Assembly: GCF_037414475.1 (NCBI RefSeq)
Contig: NZ_CP147913.1
Location: forward strand, 3,534,001 to 3,598,000
Direction: 5' to 3'
Length of the DNA: 64,000 bases
Source of the DNA: Myxococcus stipitatus
Lineage (GTDB): Bacteria; Myxococcota; Myxococcia; Myxococcales; Myxococcaceae
Shown: piece by piece, positions 16,536 through 26,240 of the stretch
Layout: each line of letters opens with the position of its first letter
How positions within the stretch are numbered: position 1 is the stretch's first letter
Made by a program: the position numbers and the translations under genes
The notes under the pieces: generated by a model
Database searches by the model: none
Told to the model about the DNA's origin: nothing
What the model saw: the letters and a program-made list of their open reading frames with translations, nothing else

Positions 16536-17354
16536 GTGACGGTTTCCTTCCACCTGTGTCAGCCCGGTGGAGGCGCCTCGTGCGGCGCCTGCTGCGGCCT
16601 CTACAACTTCAAGGACCATTCGCGTGGCGCGCTGACCGAGCAGCTCGCCATGCAGACCGAGCGGCTGCGGCGCGCCCCTCAGGAGCCGGAGGCCTGGAGC
16701 GCGGCGGCGCGGGAGCTGACGGACGCCCGGCGCGCGACGCCCTTGTTTCCCGCCGTGCGCGTGTGTCCCCTCCTGGGCTTCCTGGACCGGGAGCGCACGC
16801 AGGTCGGGTGCCTGGGACATCCGAAGGTGACCGGGGGCAAGGACCTGCGCGACTGCGGCGTCTATCGCTCATCCGTGTGTGAGACCTTCACCTGTCCTTC
16901 CTTCGGCTGGCTCTCGGACGCGCAGGCGCGGCTGGTGCTGGCCGCCTGTTCGGACTGGTACTTGTACGGACTGGTCATCACCGACGTGGAGTTCGTGCGC
17001 GGCTGCCTGCGCTTGTTGGAGTGGGAGCTCGCGGGACCGGCGAGGCCGGAGCAGATGCTGGAGCAGCCGGAGGTGCTCGCGGCGGTGCGGCGGCTGTTCG
17101 CGCTGAAGGAGACGGCACCGCGAAGGGACCCGAAGGCGGCGGTCTTCGGCCGCTTCACGCGCGACACGGAGGGCGAGCCCGTGCCGCGGATGCTCGACTA
17201 CATGAAGCTGGAGATGCGCGCGGCGCCCGAGGACGACGTGGTCCTCTGTCTGGGCTACACGCCCGGCAACGCCCTCGAGTTGCTCGCCTCGCGCGAGCTC
17301 GTGCGCTCACACGTGAAGGCCGTGGCGCGTGCGATGACGGCGTGGCCTCGCTAG
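16536..17354 (+). CDS. Cys-rich YkgJ-like metal-cluster-binding protein
   Basis: A 272-residue cytoplasmic protein with an N-terminal cysteine cluster C8, C16, C19 and C20 (ASCGACCG) and later cysteines in VGCLGHPK, RDCGVYR and CETFTCPSFG. This spacing is reminiscent of the YkgJ-type CxxCxxCC zinc or iron-chelating family, though the whole protein is larger. A GTG at 16536 is used, just past GGGG, with no better ATG nearby. It stands alone on its strand between two other genes. The true metal and role are unknown. Confidence 0.62.
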   Translation: MTVSFHLCQPGGGASCGACCGLYNFKDHSRGALTEQLAMQTERLRRAPQEPEAWSAAARELTDARRATPLFPAVRVCPLLGFLDRERTQVGCLGHPKVTGGKDLRDCGVYRSSVCETFTCPSFGWLSDAQARLVLAACSDWYLYGLVITDVEFVRGCLRLLEWELAGPARPEQMLEQPEVLAAVRRLFALKETAPRRDPKAAVFGRFTRDTEGEPVPRMLDYMKLEMRAAPEDDVVLCLGYTPGNALELLASRELVRSHVKAVARAMTAWPR

Positions 17355-17522
17355 GTCACCCCAGCGGCGCCACACCAGGAACGAGCAGCAGCCCCCCGGG
17401 CCGCACCGGCTGTCGTGGTGGGTCTCCCACCCCTTCCGGCCCACGGGGCCAAGGTGGGATAACGCTTCCCGCCACGAACTGAATGGCCTTTCGGGCTCAC
17501 CGTCGAGAGGCCTAAGGACACA

Positions 17523-18821
17523 GTGGCGCGAGTGGGACTTCGTGTCGTGCTTGGAGGCGAGCGGATGGATGGCCAGGTCCTGGCGGCGGGAGCAACCCAC
17601 TCGAGGTGGCGCGGCCGTGGGCGCGTGGCCTGGGCCCTGCTGGGGCTGCTCACCACCTGCACCCCGCGAGGCGTGAGCACCCCCGAGCCCTCCGTGCCGC
17701 CTCCGCCCCGGCTCTCGCAGCAGCAAATCGCGAAGCTCATCCCCCCCCACGTGAAGGAGCGTGAAGGCTGGGCCCGGGACGTGCTCACCGCGCTGGAAGC
17801 GGAGGAGGTGTTCCCCTCCCCCATGACGGTGTGCTCGGTGCTCGCGGTCATCGAACAGGAGTCCGGCTTCCAGGCGGACCCGGCGGTGCCGAACCTGTCG
17901 CGCCTGGTGCGCAAGCGCCTGGAGGACCACGCGGACACGCTGGGGCCGCTGGGACGCAAGGCCCTGTCCTCGGTGCTGTCGGGCAAGGCGCCGGGCCAGA
18001 AGCGCACCTTCGACGCGAGGCTGCGCGCCGTGCGCACCGAGCGGGACTTGGACCGGCTCTTCCGCGACATGCTCGCGTACTACGAAGCCCAGTACCCCAC
18101 GACGTTCGCCACCATGAACCTGGCGAGCTCCCTGTTCTCCTCGCGCCGGCTGGAGGACTTGAACCCCGTCACCACCGCGGGCTCCATGCAGGTGAGCGTC
18201 CGCTACGCGGTGGAGAAGGAAGGCGAGGACGCGGACCCCGTGAAGGTGCGCGAGTCCATGTACACGCGCGAGGGCGGCGTGCGCTTCGGCACGGCGCGCC
18301 TCATGGGCTACGAGGCCGCCTATGCCCAGCCCCTCTTCCGCTTCGCGGACTACAACGCGGGCCTCTACGCCTCGCGCAACGCGGCGCTCCAGGCCCAGGT
18401 GAGCCAGCTCACCCAGGTCCCCCTGACGCTGGATGGCGACCTGCAACTCTATGACAAGAACGGAGTGCCCCGGAGCGAGGACAGCAAGTCCCTGACCACC
18501 TTGCTCACCTTCCGGCGCCGCCATGCACCGGAGCTCAGCGAGAACCAGGTCCGCCGCGACGTGAAGAAGGAGAAGCGCGAGGACTTCGAGTCCACCGAGA
18601 CCTTCCGCGCGGTGAAGCGCGCCTACGCGAACCAGACGGGAGAATCCCCCGCGTACGCGCAGCTCCCCCAGGTGACGCTCCAGAGCCCCAAGCTGAAGGC
18701 AGAGCGCACCACGGCCTGGTTCGCGCGCTCCGTGGACGCGCGCTTCCAGAAGTGTCAGACGCGTTACCGGGAGCTGACCCGGGAGCCCGCGAAGCCCCGC
18801 GTCGACGCGAGCACGCGGTAG
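17523..18821 (+). CDS. DUF1615 family lipoprotein (YaiW-like)
   Basis: A 432-residue envelope protein. A hydrophobic stretch ending LLGLLTTCTP looks like a lipoprotein signal, though Thr before the cysteine is unusual. Conserved DUF1615 features follow: LIPPHVKEREGWARDVLTAL, CSVLAVIEQESGFQADP (a lysozyme-like EQESGF patch), and GSMQVSVRYAVE. The E. coli member YaiW is an outer-membrane lipoprotein linked to uptake of proline-rich peptides. The ES-GF/GSMQ arrangement resembles lytic transglycosylases, but activity is not established. GTG start at 17523; an ATG at 17565 is equally compatible. The 168 bases upstream hold no gene. Confidence 0.78.
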   Translation: MARVGLRVVLGGERMDGQVLAAGATHSRWRGRGRVAWALLGLLTTCTPRGVSTPEPSVPPPPRLSQQQIAKLIPPHVKEREGWARDVLTALEAEEVFPSPMTVCSVLAVIEQESGFQADPAVPNLSRLVRKRLEDHADTLGPLGRKALSSVLSGKAPGQKRTFDARLRAVRTERDLDRLFRDMLAYYEAQYPTTFATMNLASSLFSSRRLEDLNPVTTAGSMQVSVRYAVEKEGEDADPVKVRESMYTREGGVRFGTARLMGYEAAYAQPLFRFADYNAGLYASRNAALQAQVSQLTQVPLTLDGDLQLYDKNGVPRSEDSKSLTTLLTFRRRHAPELSENQVRRDVKKEKREDFESTETFRAVKRAYANQTGESPAYAQLPQVTLQSPKLKAERTTAWFARSVDARFQKCQTRYRELTREPAKPRVDASTR

Positions 18822-18823
18822 GA

Positions 18824-18849
18824 CCCCGGCGCCAGGAAGCACGCCGGGG
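18824..18849. terminator. Hairpin between convergent genes
   Basis: A perfect 8-base stem CCCCGGCG/CGCCGGGG (18824-18831 with 18842-18849) with a 10-base loop, starting 3 bases after the DUF1615 stop and 33 bases from the stop of the opposite gene. It can serve both strands. Confidence 0.6.
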
Positions 18850-18881
18850 CCCAGGGATTCACACGCTCAGCCGCCCGTGCC

Positions 18882-20510
18882 TCACGGCGTGGTGAACAAC
18901 GAGCTGATGGCGTCCGCGTTGTAGTGCGGCATCCGGTCCGCCGCCTTGAACGGGGTGTGCTTCACGTCGTACCGGGGCGCGTCGACGGCGGTGACTCGCA
19001 GGTAGTAGATGCTGTCCGGCTGCAACATGTCGGGCGGCAGGCGCACCTGGGTGACGGAGCCCGGCGCGTAGAGATACCCCGAGGGCACGGTCATCCCCAG
19101 CTGGGTGTCGTACCGGAAGAGGCCCACGCGATAGGAGTTGGGCGTGCCCAGCACGGGCGGCTCCCAGGCGACGACGGGACTGGCGGTCCCCACCTCGCGC
19201 GGCGTGCTCGCCTTCACCCCGTCGATGGTGACGGCGCGCGGCGGAGACACCCTCGGCACCACCGGACCCGAGATGAGGTTGTCGAGCATGTCGTAACCGC
19301 CATTCGTCCCGGACAGGGAGACGGTGCGACCCGAGCCATCCGGCACCGTCTCCGTGACGCGGTAGCTGAAGGACAGGTAGCTCAGGACACCCCAGCTCGA
19401 GGGATACGGATTGCCGAACTTCAACCGGCTCGTGAAGTCGAAGATGGCGCCCTGCGGGATGCGCAGGGTGAGCAACTCACCGGCATAACCAATCCAGGTC
19501 TCATCGACGCCATACGGTGTCGGCGCGACGTTGAAGGACGCCGTCGTGGGCTGGGCGCTCGGGTGGACCTCCGAGGTGAAGTGGGCGTAGGCGGGCAGAC
19601 GCCACTCCATGGGGAACTCCCGCATCTTCGCCGGCTGGAGCTTCCCCGTGACGGGCAACGGCGTGACACCGTCCGGGACGAAGTCGAAGGGCGCCACCTC
19701 CAATGAACGCTCCACCGCGTAGTACGTCAGCGACCGGCCATCCGGTGTCCGTCCCGCGGGGAAGGGACTGACCTGATTGACGTGGAAGCGGTCACCCTTC
19801 TCCGCCTCGAGCACGGGGAGCGTCATCCCCAGGCTGGAGTAGAACTCCGCGTCGCTCGTGTTGATGGAGGTCGACCCCGCGGGAAGGCCATTGAAGAGGT
19901 ACGTCTCCCCCATGAACTCCAGCTGCGTCGAGTTCAGGTGCAGCCGGCTCCCCGGCTGCCACGGCGTCAGGTTGAGCAGGTTGAGCTGGAGCGGCATCGA
20001 GGGTCCCATCGCGACGGAGACCACATCCGGCCGGCCCACGCGGTTGTTACCGATGTCCACCTCTCGCGCATCGGTGACGACGTACGACGCGCCCGTGTGC
20101 AGGTAGTACGTCCCCTCGGGCACGCCCGAGAAGCGCCACCCCCCGGGCGCCGCGGAGCCTTGGATGACCAGGAAGTTGGCCCCGTCGTGCACGAGAATCT
20201 CGGGCGGATTCGCGGACAGGTCCTCGGCCCGCTCCGCGACGCCCACCGACGTGTGGAAGCGGGAGAGCCGCTTCACGAAGACCACGTCACTCGGCGCGGG
20301 CCCGCCATCCGGAGGAGACCCCGCGTCGGGCGCACAACCCTCCGTGACGGGCTCGCCCATCCAGGTTCCGTCCCCGGGCGTGCCGGTGTCCGTCACCACG
20401 GGCTTCACCCCATCCTGAAACTCATTCGAATCACCCGGGCCGGCGCCACACCCCACCAGCCACGAGACACACGCCGCCCCCAAGACAAAAGACTTCCTCA
20501 AGCGTTGCAT
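18882..20510 (-). CDS. Myxobacterial lipoprotein, paralogue 1 (Fn3-like C-terminus)
   Basis: A 542-residue secreted lipoprotein (lipobox SWLVGC, cysteine 21). A low-complexity linker rich in Pro, Asp and Gly (about 60-80) follows a short conserved block GDGTWMGEPVTEGCAPD. The body is all-beta in character, and the C-terminal part (SPVVAWEPPVLGTPNSYRVG, then LPPDMLQPDSIYYLRVTAV) resembles a fibronectin type III domain. No catalytic motif is visible. The neighbouring upstream gene encodes a close paralogue. Start at 20510 chosen for the signal peptide and GGTGGGGG ribosome site. Probably surface-attached; function unknown. Confidence 0.75.
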   Translation of the reverse strand: MQRLRKSFVLGAACVSWLVGCGAGPGDSNEFQDGVKPVVTDTGTPGDGTWMGEPVTEGCAPDAGSPPDGGPAPSDVVFVKRLSRFHTSVGVAERAEDLSANPPEILVHDGANFLVIQGSAAPGGWRFSGVPEGTYYLHTGASYVVTDAREVDIGNNRVGRPDVVSVAMGPSMPLQLNLLNLTPWQPGSRLHLNSTQLEFMGETYLFNGLPAGSTSINTSDAEFYSSLGMTLPVLEAEKGDRFHVNQVSPFPAGRTPDGRSLTYYAVERSLEVAPFDFVPDGVTPLPVTGKLQPAKMREFPMEWRLPAYAHFTSEVHPSAQPTTASFNVAPTPYGVDETWIGYAGELLTLRIPQGAIFDFTSRLKFGNPYPSSWGVLSYLSFSYRVTETVPDGSGRTVSLSGTNGGYDMLDNLISGPVVPRVSPPRAVTIDGVKASTPREVGTASPVVAWEPPVLGTPNSYRVGLFRYDTQLGMTVPSGYLYAPGSVTQVRLPPDMLQPDSIYYLRVTAVDAPRYDVKHTPFKAADRMPHYNADAISSLFTTP

Positions 20511-20705
20511 GACACCCCCACCAATGAAAGACACAGAATTCACGACCCAAAAACCACAACGAGAGACTTTGCACAATCCAAGCCCAGCGACGCTTTCACG
20601 GCGCCGGGTATCCAACCCATGAGATTAAAGACGTGCGCAACTCAAACGAGACAGGTGTCGCTCCACCCAGTGGCTTCGAGGCCGCACGAACGTGGCACGC
20701 CGCCC

Positions 20706-22310
20706 TCAGGGCGTGGTGAACAAGGAACTGATGGCATCCGCGCTGTGAGAGGGGACCGTCTCATTCGTCTTGAACGGACGCCTCTTCACGTCAAAACCCG
20801 GCGCGTCGAGGGCCGTCACGTGCAGGTAGTAGATGCTGTCGGGCTGCAACATGTCGGGAGGCAGCCGCACCTGGGTGATGGAGCCCGGAACGTCGATGAA
20901 CCCCGTGGCCACCATCCCGCCCATCTCTCCGTCGAAACGGTCCAGACGCACGCGATAGGCAGAGGGAGAGCCGAGCAGCGGAGGCTCCCAGGCGACGACG
21001 GGGCTGGCGGTCCCCACCTCTCGCGGCGTGCTGGCATCCACCCCATCGATGGTGAGACTTCGGGGTGGCAACACGCGTGGAACCACGGGGCCCGCGATGA
21101 AGGGGTCGAAGCGGTCGTGCACGCTGTTCCGCGCGGAGAGCCTGACGACGCGCCCCGAGCCGTCCGGCAGCGGCTCCATGACGCGATACTCGGAACCCGC
21201 GATGCCCACGACGCTCCAGCTTGGCGGAAATGGATTGCCGAACTTCAACCGGGCCGTGAAGTCATACGCGGCCCCCAGGGGTAGCCGCAGGGACAGCAGC
21301 GTGCCCGAATAGCCAATCCACCCCTCTGACACGCCATGAGCGGCGGGCAGGAGCGTGAACGTGGACTGCGCGTAGTTGGCGCGCGGGTGCGCGGTGGTGG
21401 CGAGGTGCTCGAAGAGGGGCAGACGCCACTCGACTGGGAACTCGCGCACCGGCGCCGGCTGGAGCCACGCGGTGACGGGCAGCGGCGTGATGCCATCCGG
21501 AGTGAAGTCGAAGGTCCCCACCTCCACCGAGCGCGACAGGGCGGTGTACCTCACGGGCCTTCCATCCGGCGTCGTCCCCACGGAGAACGGACTGAGCTGA
21601 TTCACATACAGCCGGTCGCGCTTCTCCGACTCGAAGATGGGGAGCCCGCTCCCCGTGTAGGAGGAATAGGCGGCCCCGTCGACCTGGAGCGAGGTCGCGC
21701 CCAGGGGGATTGCTCCGGGGACATACACATCGCCACTCATGTCCACTTGTGCCGAGGCGAGCTCGAAGAGCGTGCCCTGCGCCCAGGGCTCCAGGTTCGA
21801 CAGGTTGAGATTCAGCGACAAGAGGCCGCCGGTATCGACGTGGACCGCGTCCGGCCGGCCCAGGCGGTTGGAGCCAATCTCCACCTGCCTCGCGTCGGTG
21901 ACGACGTAGCGCCCCCTCGCGCTCAGGTAGTACGGCCCCTGGGGCACGCCCAGGAAGCGCCACCCACCGGGAGCCGCCGAGCCCTGGATGACCCGGAAGC
22001 GGGCCCCATCGAACACCAGGACCTCGGGGGGATTCGACGACAGGTCATCGGCCCGCTCCGCGATGCCGACTGGGGTGTGGAAGCGCGTGGTGCTCGTCAC
22101 GAGGACGCTGTCATCTGGCGCGGGACCTCCATCTGCCGAGGGACCCGCATCCGGGGTGGACCCTCCGTCGGGCGCGCAGCCCTCGGTGACCGGCTCCCCC
22201 ATCCACGTCCCATCGCCCGGAGACTCGACGCCCGCGGGCGTCACACCCTCTGACTCGCTGGGTCCGGCGGAACACCCCGCCAGCAATACGACACACATCA
22301 TCCTCGACAT
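20706..22310 (-). CDS. Myxobacterial lipoprotein, paralogue 2 (Fn3-like C-terminus)
   Basis: A 534-residue paralogue of the next gene, similar along the whole length. It shares the block GDGTWMGEPVTEGCAPD, the segment IQGSAAPGGWRF, and the C-terminal LPPDMLQPDSIYYLHVTAL. Lipobox VLLAGC with cysteine 13 when started at 22310; the linker is slightly longer (PDAGPSADGG inserted). The pair is a tandem duplication with 195 bases between. Residues differ most in the middle third, suggesting divergence of a binding surface. Function unknown. Confidence 0.75.
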   Translation of the reverse strand: MSRMMCVVLLAGCSAGPSESEGVTPAGVESPGDGTWMGEPVTEGCAPDGGSTPDAGPSADGGPAPDDSVLVTSTTRFHTPVGIAERADDLSSNPPEVLVFDGARFRVIQGSAAPGGWRFLGVPQGPYYLSARGRYVVTDARQVEIGSNRLGRPDAVHVDTGGLLSLNLNLSNLEPWAQGTLFELASAQVDMSGDVYVPGAIPLGATSLQVDGAAYSSYTGSGLPIFESEKRDRLYVNQLSPFSVGTTPDGRPVRYTALSRSVEVGTFDFTPDGITPLPVTAWLQPAPVREFPVEWRLPLFEHLATTAHPRANYAQSTFTLLPAAHGVSEGWIGYSGTLLSLRLPLGAAYDFTARLKFGNPFPPSWSVVGIAGSEYRVMEPLPDGSGRVVRLSARNSVHDRFDPFIAGPVVPRVLPPRSLTIDGVDASTPREVGTASPVVAWEPPLLGSPSAYRVRLDRFDGEMGGMVATGFIDVPGSITQVRLPPDMLQPDSIYYLHVTALDAPGFDVKRRPFKTNETVPSHSADAISSLFTTP

Positions 22311-22404
22311 GAAAGCAATGCACGACAGGCGCACACCAACCCCCAATCCACTCAGCTTCCACGGCCTTGTTTCTGGAAGCTTTCGACAAACCCCGACACG
22401 CGCG

Positions 22405-22505
22405 AATCTGCGCAATCCTGACGTGGCGAGTGTTGCGACGCCGCGCACCAGGGTCGGAAGTGAATGGAGTTGCGCAACCTGCCCCTGTCAGGTGTTGCGC
22501 GGCGA
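22405..22505. repeat. Cluster of TTGCG-type words upstream of paralogue 2
   Basis: Four related words occur within 100 bases: CTGCGCAATC (near 22409), GTTGCGACGC, GTTGCGCAACC and GTTGCGCGGC. The third and fourth also form an imperfect hairpin, GCGCAACCTG against CAGGTGTTGCGC. A GGATTG-Y-GCA word also lies upstream of paralogue 1 (about 20568-20580). They may be regulator sites. The evidence is only by eye. Confidence 0.3.
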
Positions 22506-22531
22506 GGTGCCTCGGGGAAGAGAGGCTACGG

Positions 22532-22574
22532 CCATCCAGGCCCGCGGGTGCTGCTCGGCGGCGGGCCCGGATGG
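22532..22574 (-). terminator. 14-base hairpin after the M16 peptidase operon
   Basis: Arms 22532-22545 and 22561-22574 pair over 14 positions (CCATCCRGGCCCGC pattern) with one G-U on the minus-strand RNA and a 15-base loop. It starts 11 bases past the stop at 22585. No U tract, but a very stable stem in the right place. Confidence 0.6.
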
Positions 22575-22584
22575 CTCGATTGCG

Positions 22585-24054
22585 TCAGCGCTTGGTGGGC
22601 GCCGACGGCGGACTGAAGCGCTTGTCGGAGATCTTCATCTCCGTGACGGGGCCGTACTTGCTCGCCAGTTCGCGGATGTCCGACGCCTTGCCGATGAGGA
22701 CGAACGTGAGGTTCTCCGGCGCGGGCAGCGTGCGCTGGATGACGGTGGACACGTCACCGCGGGTGGCGCGGGTGACGGCGGCGGCGAAACCATCCACGTC
22801 GCTGGAGTCCAGGTTGTAGAAGGCCAGCTCCGACAGCTTGTTGGCCACCTGCCCACCCGTCTCGAGCGTGGGAGGGAACTGGCCCTGCACGAAGGCCTTG
22901 GCCGACGCCAGCATCGCGTCATCCATTCCAGACGTGCGGTAGCGGGAATAGACATCCAACGCCATGTCGATGGCCTTGCCCGTCGTCTCCGTCTGCGTGA
23001 AGGAGAACATCACGAACGAGCCGGGCTGGGTGTTCTGCGAGAAGCTCGCGCGAGCGCCATAGGTGAGGCCGGACTTCACGCGCAGCTCGGTGTTGAGCAG
23101 CGAGGTGAACCGTCCGCCCAGCACCGTGCGCACCAGCCCCGCCGTGACGCGGTCCGCGTCGTTCCGGGCGATGCCCGTGTTCCCGATGGAGAAGTACGTC
23201 TGGGTGGCGTCGGGCTTGTCCACCAGCAGGACGCGGCGGCCCTGGGTGACGGCGGTGGCGGGGACCTGCGGAGCGGGGCTCGACGCCTTGGCCCAGCCCT
23301 CCAGCGCGGCCGTCAGCTTCGCGCCGAGCTCCTTCGTGTCGAAGTCGCCCACGACGGACAGGATGAGCCGGTCTCCACCGAGCTGGCTCTTCGCGTACTC
23401 GAGCACGTCCTTGCGGCTGAGCGTGGGCAGCGAGGCCTCGGTGCCGCCCACGGGGGTGCCGTAGGGGTGGCCCGAGAACTGGAACGCCTCGAAGTAGGCG
23501 TTGATGAGGGCGCGCGGGTCTCCGTCCTTCGCGGCGATGATTTCGGAGGCCATGCGCTCGCGCGTCTTCTTCAGCTCGTCCTGGGCGAAGCGCGGGCGGA
23601 TGAGCAGGTCCGACAGGAGCTCCACCATCAGCGCGCTGTCGCGGGACATGAACTGGCCGGTGATGGACAGCCGCTCCAGGGCCGCGTCCGCGGTGAGCGT
23701 GGCGCCCACGCCGTCCACGGCCTCGGCGAACTGGCGGGCGTCACGCGAGCCCGCGCCGCGCTGGAGGAGCTCGGCGGTGAGCGCGGCCAGGCCCTCCTTG
23801 CCGGCGGGGTCCGCGAGCGCTCCACCGCGCACCCACGCGCTGAAGGAGATGAGCGGAACGTCCCTGCGCTCCACGAGGAGCAGCTGCGCGCCGTTCTTGA
23901 GCGTGAGGACGGTGGGCTTGGGGAGGGTGACGCCTTGAGTAGCGGGAGCGGCGGTGGCCGGCTTGGGCGGCGTGGCGACGCTCTCGGCCATGGCCGGGCC
24001 CGAGGAGAGCAGGACCGTGGCGACGACTGTCTTCCAGGAGAGGGGGGCAATCAT
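22585..24054 (-). CDS. Non-catalytic M16 family subunit
   Basis: A 489-residue exported protein with a signal peptide (about 1-23) and the two homologous M16 halves. Where M16 enzymes carry HxxEH, this protein reads [15 protein letters not shown], so the zinc ligands are missing and it cannot be an active peptidase alone. The C-terminal half keeps the substrate-chamber motif [15 protein letters not shown]. In many bacteria such a subunit pairs with an active one, as alpha and beta do in mitochondrial processing peptidase. Its start overlaps the stop of the active subunit by ATGA. Confidence 0.85.
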   Translation of the reverse strand: MIAPLSWKTVVATVLLSSGPAMAESVATPPKPATAAPATQGVTLPKPTVLTLKNGAQLLLVERRDVPLISFSAWVRGGALADPAGKEGLAALTAELLQRGAGSRDARQFAEAVDGVGATLTADAALERLSITGQFMSRDSALMVELLSDLLIRPRFAQDELKKTRERMASEIIAAKDGDPRALINAYFEAFQFSGHPYGTPVGGTEASLPTLSRKDVLEYAKSQLGGDRLILSVVGDFDTKELGAKLTAALEGWAKASSPAPQVPATAVTQGRRVLLVDKPDATQTYFSIGNTGIARNDADRVTAGLVRTVLGGRFTSLLNTELRVKSGLTYGARASFSQNTQPGSFVMFSFTQTETTGKAIDMALDVYSRYRTSGMDDAMLASAKAFVQGQFPPTLETGGQVANKLSELAFYNLDSSDVDGFAAAVTRATRGDVSTVIQRTLPAPENLTFVLIGKASDIRELASKYGPVTEMKISDKRFSPPSAPTKR

Positions 24055-25457
24055 CGCTTGGCGTCCTTGCGGGCGGCGGGGGTGGAGGCGGCTTCCTCGG
24101 TCGGGACGAGCCAGCCGACGGTGCGGCGCTGGGTGGCGAAGATGCGCGCGGCGACCTTGCGGAGGTCCTCGCGGGTGACGCGCTCGTAGCGAGAGGGCGC
24201 GTCGAAGAGCTCGCGGTAGTCGCCACGGAAGGTCTCCGCGGCGCCCAACGCGTAGGCGCGGGTGTTGATGGTCTCCAGCGAGCGCCAGAAGTTGGCGAGC
24301 GTGATGTTGCGAGCCTTGGTCAGCTCGGCTTCGGTGACGCCGCTCTTCACGACGCGGGCGAGTTCCTCGGTGAACAGGGACTCGACGCGGGCCAGATTGC
24401 CGCCGGGCGCGAGGTCCGCGGTGAGCCAGACGAGGGACGGGTCGAAGCCCGGGTTGAAGAAGGTGCCCACGCGGATGGCGGCGCGCTCCTCCTCGACGAG
24501 GCGGCGGTGGAGGCGCGAGGAGTCACCATCGCCCAGGATGTTGAGCAGGAGGGTGAGCGCCTCGACGTCGGCGTCCTTGGCGGACATGCCCTGGTAGGCG
24601 AGCTGGAGGAGCGGGGACTGGGCGAGCTTCTTGAGGACGATGCGCCGCTCACCCTGCTGCTCCGGCTCCTTCGTGCGGACGGGCTCGGGCGCGGGCTGGG
24701 AGGGGATGGGCTCCAGGTACTTCTCGACCAGGGCGAAGACTTCGGCCGGGGTGACAGCGCCGGTGAAGACGAGGGTGCCGTTGTTGGGGGCGTAGTAGGT
24801 CTTGAAGTAGCGCTGGAGGTCCTCCATGCGCCACGACTCGATGTCGGACGGCCACCCGATGACGGGGAACTGGTAGGGGTGGGCGACGAAGGCGGTGGCC
24901 TGGACCTGCTCCATGAGCGCGGACATGTTGTCGTTGTCCACGCTGGAGCGGCGCTCCGAGTAGACGACGCCGCGCTCGGACTCGATGACCTTGGGGTCGA
25001 ACGAGAGGAATTGGAGGCGGTCGGCCTCGAGCTGGAAGATGACGTCGAGGGCCGAGCGAGGGAACCAGTCCTGGTAGACGGTGACGTCCTCGGAGGTGAA
25101 GGCGTTGTTGGAGCCGCCGTTGGCCTCCATGACGCGGTCGAACTCACCGGGGCCAAACTTCTTGGCGCCGTTGAACATCATGTGTTCGAAGAAGTGAGAC
25201 AGGCCGGTGATGCCTGGGTATTCGTTGCGGCTGCCGACGCGAAACCAGTTGTTGAGGGTGATGTTGGGGATGTCGTGGTCGGGCCAGACGATGACCTTGA
25301 GGCCGTTCTTGAAGGTGCGGCTCTCGACGTTGGCGCCGAGTTTCTGGGTGGAGGCGGCGGCGGGCTGGGAGGCCGCCTTGGCGGGTGCCTGGGCGATGGC
25401 GGCGGGGGCCGCCAGCAGCGTCAGGCACGACGTCCAGAGGAGGGATTGACGGAACAT
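24051..25457 (-). CDS. Catalytic M16 family zinc peptidase
   Basis: A 468-residue exported metallopeptidase with a signal peptide (to about 22). The inverted zinc motif H88-F-F-E91-H92 lies in [13 protein letters not shown], and the distal ligand E168 in RGVVYSERR falls at the expected spacing of 76 residues. The second half carries the M16 C domain ([17 protein letters not shown]). It cleaves small unfolded peptides in the periplasm by family knowledge. It is cotranscribed and coupled with a non-catalytic partner, so a heterodimer is likely. Confidence 0.88.
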   Translation of the reverse strand: MFRQSLLWTSCLTLLAAPAAIAQAPAKAASQPAAASTQKLGANVESRTFKNGLKVIVWPDHDIPNITLNNWFRVGSRNEYPGITGLSHFFEHMMFNGAKKFGPGEFDRVMEANGGSNNAFTSEDVTVYQDWFPRSALDVIFQLEADRLQFLSFDPKVIESERGVVYSERRSSVDNDNMSALMEQVQATAFVAHPYQFPVIGWPSDIESWRMEDLQRYFKTYYAPNNGTLVFTGAVTPAEVFALVEKYLEPIPSQPAPEPVRTKEPEQQGERRIVLKKLAQSPLLQLAYQGMSAKDADVEALTLLLNILGDGDSSRLHRRLVEEERAAIRVGTFFNPGFDPSLVWLTADLAPGGNLARVESLFTEELARVVKSGVTEAELTKARNITLANFWRSLETINTRAYALGAAETFRGDYRELFDAPSRYERVTREDLRKVAARIFATQRRTVGWLVPTEEAASTPAARKDAKR

Positions 25458-25530
25458 CCGTGCTCCTGTCGTGGAGGAAGGCGCCCGGGAACGGGCTGCC
25501 GGGCACGATATTCCACATGGGAGCCGGTGT

Positions 25531-25550
25531 GCCCACCCATGAGGGTGGGC
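25531..25550 (-). terminator. Hairpin after the 180-residue hypothetical gene
   Basis: A perfect 8-base stem GCCCACCC/GGGTGGGC with a 4-base loop, 7 bases past the stop at 25558. It separates this gene from the M16 operon promoter. Confidence 0.6.
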
Positions 25551-25557
25551 GGGGGGC

Positions 25558-26100
25558 TCAAGCGCCGAGCACGCCGCGCAGCACGTCCTGGAAGTAGTTG
25601 ATGCTTCCGACGTGGGTCTGGTGGTGCTTGGCGGACTGGTGGAGGCGGAGGACGACGGCCTCGAACTCGGCCTGGCTGACGTCGCGCAGGGACATGTAGA
25701 GGCGGGCGGCGGCCTGGAGGTAGGAGAAGAGGGGGTTGCGGTCGGTGCCGTCGGGGCGGCGGGCCAGGTGGCGGTAGAGCCGCTCGAATTCCTGGTCGGT
25801 CTCGGTGTTGCGGACGGCGCGGCAGTAGCCGGCGGCGGTGGCCTCGATGAGGATGAAGAACGGGTGGTATTCGGGGGGCGGGGCCTTGGCGAAGCTGGGG
25901 GGCGTGGTGTTGCCGGTCCACAGCTTCGAGATGGGCTGGAGGTCGACGTGGGCCAGCTGTTCGCCGGCGCGGACCTGAGCGCGGGGGCCCACGGGAATCA
26001 CGCGCTTGTTCTCATCCCATTCCACGGCGACAAACAGCCGGTCCGGGGCATCCACCTTGATGCCCGCCTTCTCCAGCTCCGCCACTGCGTTCGCGTCCAT
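25558..26100 (-). CDS. Conserved hypothetical protein, mostly helical C-terminus
   Basis: A 180-residue cytoplasmic protein without signal peptide. The N-terminal part is beta-rich (RLFVAVEWDENKRVIPVG), the rest helical and His-rich near the end (LHQSAKHHQTHVGSINYFQ). I do not recognise a family. Transcribed divergently from the defence-like helicase gene, with 140 bases between the starts. Codon use is ordinary for the window. Confidence 0.6.
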   Translation of the reverse strand: MDANAVAELEKAGIKVDAPDRLFVAVEWDENKRVIPVGPRAQVRAGEQLAHVDLQPISKLWTGNTTPPSFAKAPPPEYHPFFILIEATAAGYCRAVRNTETDQEFERLYRHLARRPDGTDRNPLFSYLQAAARLYMSLRDVSQAEFEAVVLRLHQSAKHHQTHVGSINYFQDVLRGVLGA

Positions 26101-26240
26101 CTCGTGTCCATCCTCCGAGCCCCCTGTCTACCCCGCCCCGGGCATTCGATGCACCCGGCTTCGTGAGAAGACGTCCGCTCGCCCCCTCTCCACACGGCGG
26201 GTGTGCCCGAGGGACACGGGGGCTGGGCTAGGGTGTCCCG

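Noticed and set aside
20511..20705. Sigma-54 promoter before lipoprotein paralogue 1
   Set aside because: No TGGC-N7-TTGC pattern at proper spacing could be found in the upstream sequence.
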